DNA of 64,000 bases from an uncultured Acidobacteriota bacterium (GTDB lineage Bacteria > Acidobacteriota > Terriglobia > Bryobacterales > Bryobacteraceae): positions 109,700-173,699 of the forward strand of contig CADEFT010000013.1 of assembly GCA_902826685.1 (NCBI GenBank), given 5' to 3'. Positions 62,320-64,000 of the stretch are shown here, in pieces. The notes beneath the pieces are model-generated. The model searched no databases and was not told where the DNA came from. It saw only the letters and a list, made by a program, of their open reading frames with translations. Every line of letters begins with the position of its first letter. The stretch's first letter is position 1. Position numbers and translations under genes: made by a program.

Positions 62320-62490
62320 TCAGGCCAGATGTTCGCCCGCATCGTCAAGCAGACCGCTTTGAGGCCACGGGACTTCTAAAGTGACGCTGCCCGATTCGCT
62401 TCTAACAAGGAGAGTGCGCACGAAGCGATGAGTGCCACTGGTTAGCGTGAACAAACGCGACAAGCCGTTCTCTATCGTTGGGAACATCAT
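62320..62490 (-). CDS. Possible small protein, 56 residues
   Basis: An open frame on the minus strand from ATG 62490 (or 62487) to TGA 62320. The product has a basic middle (THRFVRTLLVRSES) and an acidic end (SGLLDDAGEHLA). It is too short to judge; codon use is mixed and there is no clear ribosome site. It is reported because the 270-bp gap 62252-62521 has no other gene and because the accessory island to the right holds truncated genes. It may be a remnant. Confidence 0.22.
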   Translation of the reverse strand: MMFPTIENGLSRLFTLTSGTHRFVRTLLVRSESGSVTLEVPWPQSGLLDDAGEHLA

Positions 62491-62504
62491 GACCGGAATA
62501 GGTT

Positions 62505-62510
62505 TACACT
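62505..62510 (+). promoter_or_regulatory. Candidate -10 box of the 62522 gene
   Basis: TACACT, 11 nt before the GTG at 62522. A TTGGGA 21 bp upstream is spaced too far for a standard -35. Confidence 0.28.
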
Positions 62511-62521
62511 GCCGTTAAGAC

Positions 62522-62996
62522 GTGGAACAGTTCACCTTCTCTTACGGGAGCTTCGAGCACCGATGGCTTGACGCTGCCTTGGCCGATGGCGATCAGTCAG
62601 CAACGCTTATTGCTAGCGCTGTCCTTTACGATGCCCCCCGGCGACCTCCTCTGGGCAGTTGTACAGTTGTTGGAGTCAGCCCCACTAGTCCGCATTCGGT
62701 GGTATCACGAGCCCGGCGAGTATCGTTGGCGGATGGAACGTACGGGGGGATCGGTTGTTGTTCGGATCTGGTTGTTCAAGGAGGCAGAACGAGGTTTGGA
62801 GGACGAGGGGGGAATGCTGATATTCACTTCCGAATGCAGTCTACTACGCTTCGCTCGTCAAGTTCGGGCGGCTACTCAAGCTGTCCTGGACAGCTACGGG
62901 CGGAAAGATTATCAACGGCGCTGGCGCTGGGATTTTCCGGACCGTGCTCATCAGAGGCTTGGTGAGCTGATCCGATCAACCGATAAAACCTCTTAA
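62522..62996 (+). pseudogene. Frameshifted small gene of unknown family (poly-C tract)
   Basis: The reading begins at GTG 62522 as VEQFTFSYGSFEHRWLDAAL and runs in frame to about 62633. After a run of six C (62634-62639) the same protein continues in the next frame as GDLLWAVVQLLESAPLVRI, then WYHEPGEYRWRMERTGG, to the stop at 62994-62996. Removing one C would give DAPGDLLWAVV and one protein of about 157 residues. This looks like a gene inactivated, phase-variable or mis-sequenced at the poly-C. The family is not named with confidence; the EPGEYRW block resembles widespread small proteins of unknown function. It lies in the accessory end of the window. Confidence 0.6.
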
Positions 62997-63144
62997 TCGC
63001 GCGAGCGTCCAGTCTTGCCGACTGTTCGGCGCAACAAATCAATGTTCGGCAGAAGGTGGTCGGCCGAGCGATCAACCCAAGCTGGCGAAAAACGGCGTTC
63101 TCAACTTCGGACTGGCCCGGTGCACCCCTTGAACGCAGCCGGGC

Positions 63145-63173
63145 TTGACATTTGTACGCCAATACCGTACAGT
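63145..63173 (+). promoter_or_regulatory. higBA promoter with embedded HigA operator
   Basis: TTGACA (63145-63150, perfect -35), 17-bp spacer, TACAGT (63168-63173). Across the spacer and into the -10 lies the palindrome TGTACG-N7-CGTACA (63153-63171), perfect 6-bp arms. HigA bound there would block the promoter. Transcription would start at about 63179, the same place as the toxin start codon. Confidence 0.65.
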
Positions 63174-63178
63174 TTACT

Positions 63179-63463
63179 GTGGACATTCGCAATGTTCAGC
63201 ATCGGGGCCTTCGGCGGCTGCTCGAAGAGAACGATGCCCGGGAATTGCGCTCGGACCTGGTCCAGAGAGTACGCAACATCCTGGCCGTTCTGCTCATCGC
63301 TTCCGAAATGTCGGAAGTTGCTGGGCCGCCAGGTTGGCGCATCCACCAACTGAAGGCAGACCGTGCTGGTACATGGAGCATTTCTGTCAGCGGCAACTGG
63401 CGATTGACCTTTACCGTGGACGAAAACGAGATCTGTGACCTAAACCTGGAGGACTATCACTGA
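63179..63463 (+). CDS. higB: HigB-type RelE-family mRNA interferase toxin
   Basis: 94 residues from GTG 63179. The C-terminal signature is classic: GWRIHQLKADRAGTWSISVS, NWRLTF and the ending NLEDYH, with IHQLK and NWR the RNase-site strands. Typical HigB toxins are about 92 residues, which supports this start. The in-frame TTG at 63152 lies inside the promoter and is rejected. With the mapped promoter the message is leaderless. It overlaps the antitoxin start by one base (TGATG at 63461). Confidence 0.88.
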   Translation: MDIRNVQHRGLRRLLEENDARELRSDLVQRVRNILAVLLIASEMSEVAGPPGWRIHQLKADRAGTWSISVSGNWRLTFTVDENEICDLNLEDYH

Positions 63464-63777
63464 TGCGAAAGAGACCGATCAAAGTCAAGATGGCGCCGCC
63501 ACACCCCGGCGCATTTATCCGGCATGAGATCCTTGATGAAATGAAACTGACGGTCGGTGAGGCTGCGGAAGCACTTGGCGTACGCCGGGCGACGCTTTCC
63601 GACCTAATCAACAGCAAGGCTGCGCTCTCGCCAGAAATGGCCCTGCGAGTGGAAAAGGCCTTTGGCGTGGGCATGGAGTTGTTGCTCCGAATGCAGGCTT
63701 GGTACGACGCATACGCAATGCGCCAGCGTTCTGGAGAGATCCACGTCCAGCCCTACCAGCCGGTACAAACACGCTAG
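63463..63777 (+). CDS. higA: HigA-type antitoxin with XRE helix-turn-helix
   Basis: 104 residues. The first 20 residues include the HigA signature HPGAFIRHEILDEMKLT. The HTH is TVGEAAEALGVRRATLSDLIN, then the dimer helices (MALRVEKAFGVGMELLLRMQ). It neutralises HigB and binds the operator in the promoter. Overlap TGATG with higB gives coupled translation. The toxin-first order is the usual one for higBA. Confidence 0.9.
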   Translation: MRKRPIKVKMAPPHPGAFIRHEILDEMKLTVGEAAEALGVRRATLSDLINSKAALSPEMALRVEKAFGVGMELLLRMQAWYDAYAMRQRSGEIHVQPYQPVQTR

Positions 63778-63800
63778 CCGCTCGCGGCATTGCGAGAGGC
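63777..63800 (+). terminator. GC hairpin after higA
   Basis: GCCGCTCGC (63777-63785) pairs with GCGAGAGGC (63792-63800), one mismatch, 6-nt loop, beginning at the last base of the stop codon. No T-run follows (TAAGAGGG), so termination is only possible. Confidence 0.35.
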
Positions 63801-63857
63801 TAAGAGGGCAAGACTTCTCGCCCCGGTTTAGATTCTCGCGAACAGGGAAAGCGTCCG

Positions 63858-64000
63858 TCAGGATCGCGCTTCCTCGGTGATCCAGTTCAGCCCCAACCCC
63901 TTGACTCCAAACCTGTTACGCTGAGCTTCGTCGCTTACGTCGTGAAAAACGCTTTTGAACCGGCCAATCTTTCTTGAAGCGACGAAGGCTGCGGCGAACG
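63858..64000 (-). CDS. C-terminal end of an unidentified protein (cut by window edge)
   Basis: A minus-strand open frame enters from the right edge and stops at TGA 63858-63860. The visible 46 residues contain AAAFVASRKIGRFKSVFHD, then RNRFGVKGLGLNW and a final TEEARS. The composition is protein-like but no family is recognised. The 80-bp stretch from the higA end to this stop holds only the hairpin. Confidence 0.35.
   Translation of the reverse strand, partial: FAAAFVASRKIGRFKSVFHDVSDEAQRNRFGVKGLGLNWITEEARS

Noticed and set aside
63152..63463. TTG 63152 as start of higB
   Set aside because: It lies between the -35 and -10 boxes, upstream of the predicted transcription start; GTG 63179 gives the standard toxin length.

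Overview
The window is GC-rich, densely coded bacterial DNA with the gene repertoire of an Acidobacteriota member, most likely Bryobacterales or Solibacter-like. The evidence is a family-level resemblance read from the proteins, not a database match. It rests on a duplicated-permease (ADOP) gene coupled to a PadR regulator, a large Oar-type TonB-dependent receptor with an N-terminal carboxypeptidase-regulatory domain, two ECF sigma factors of the kinase-linked kind (one directly followed by a Ser/Thr kinase with TPRs), several secreted PQQ propellers and cytochromes, a DUF1080 protein and a sulfatase. No rRNA, tRNA, CRISPR array, prophage or complete insertion sequence was seen.

Layout. 1-7.2 kb: edge of an FAD oxidoreductase, a diheme quinoprotein dehydrogenase, a small secreted protein, then an alpha/alpha-toroid protein translationally coupled to a two-domain (GT2+GT4) glycosyltransferase. 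7.2-12.2 kb: a 348-bp gap with a strongly foldable 136-nt element and the carD promoter, carD, an unknown gene, recX with a Gfo/Idh/MocA oxidoreductase, and a YtxH / membrane coiled-coil / CpsB-type phosphatase run. 12.2-17.2 kb: TPR protein, cupin, two-component system, subtilase and a separate small I9-like inhibitor. 17.2-20.5 kb: fadB-fadA behind a perfect 11-bp inverted repeat. 20.5-26 kb: giant RCC1 protein and its secreted neighbour. 26-34.5 kb: ECF sigma with Ser/Thr kinase, alcohol dehydrogenase, DUF2339 protein, M48 protease, DUF1080 protein. 34.5-39.2 kb: TonB receptor with ECF sigma, then a PIN toxin-antitoxin pair. 39.4-49.4 kb: FAD oxidoreductase, sulfatase, fadN-fadA-fadE, a P-loop kinase-like protein, a HEAT/vWA-like protein. 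49.4-57.1 kb: a degenerate SGNH protein coupled to a PQQ propeller, a divergent PQQ propeller with a heme-HhH protein, a hybrid sensor kinase and an MFS transporter. 57.1-62.3 kb: a decayed permease fragment, PadR-ADOP, a phosphodiesterase and a class III aminotransferase. 62.3-64 kb: small accessory genes including a frameshifted gene and a complete higBA module.

How the genes work together. Two separate beta-oxidation clusters give a full acyl-CoA dehydrogenase, hydratase/dehydrogenase and thiolase set, with duplicated multifunctional enzyme and thiolase. The quinoproteins and heme proteins suggest periplasmic oxidation feeding a respiratory chain. Regulation is heavy on sigma factors, kinases and toxin-antitoxin modules.

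The points most worth following up are: the palindrome that wraps the predicted -10 box of the fadB operon; the structured 136-nt element before carD; an SGNH-fold protein that has lost both its catalytic Ser and His but keeps coupling to a quinoprotein; a CTG start that alone preserves the metal-binding HxH of a PHP phosphatase; an apparent single-C frameshift in a poly-C tract; a perfect HigA operator inside the higBA promoter; and a recurrent arrangement in which a TAnnnT -10 box lies only 5-13 nt from the start codon. All of these come from reading the sequence alone; no search or folding program was run.
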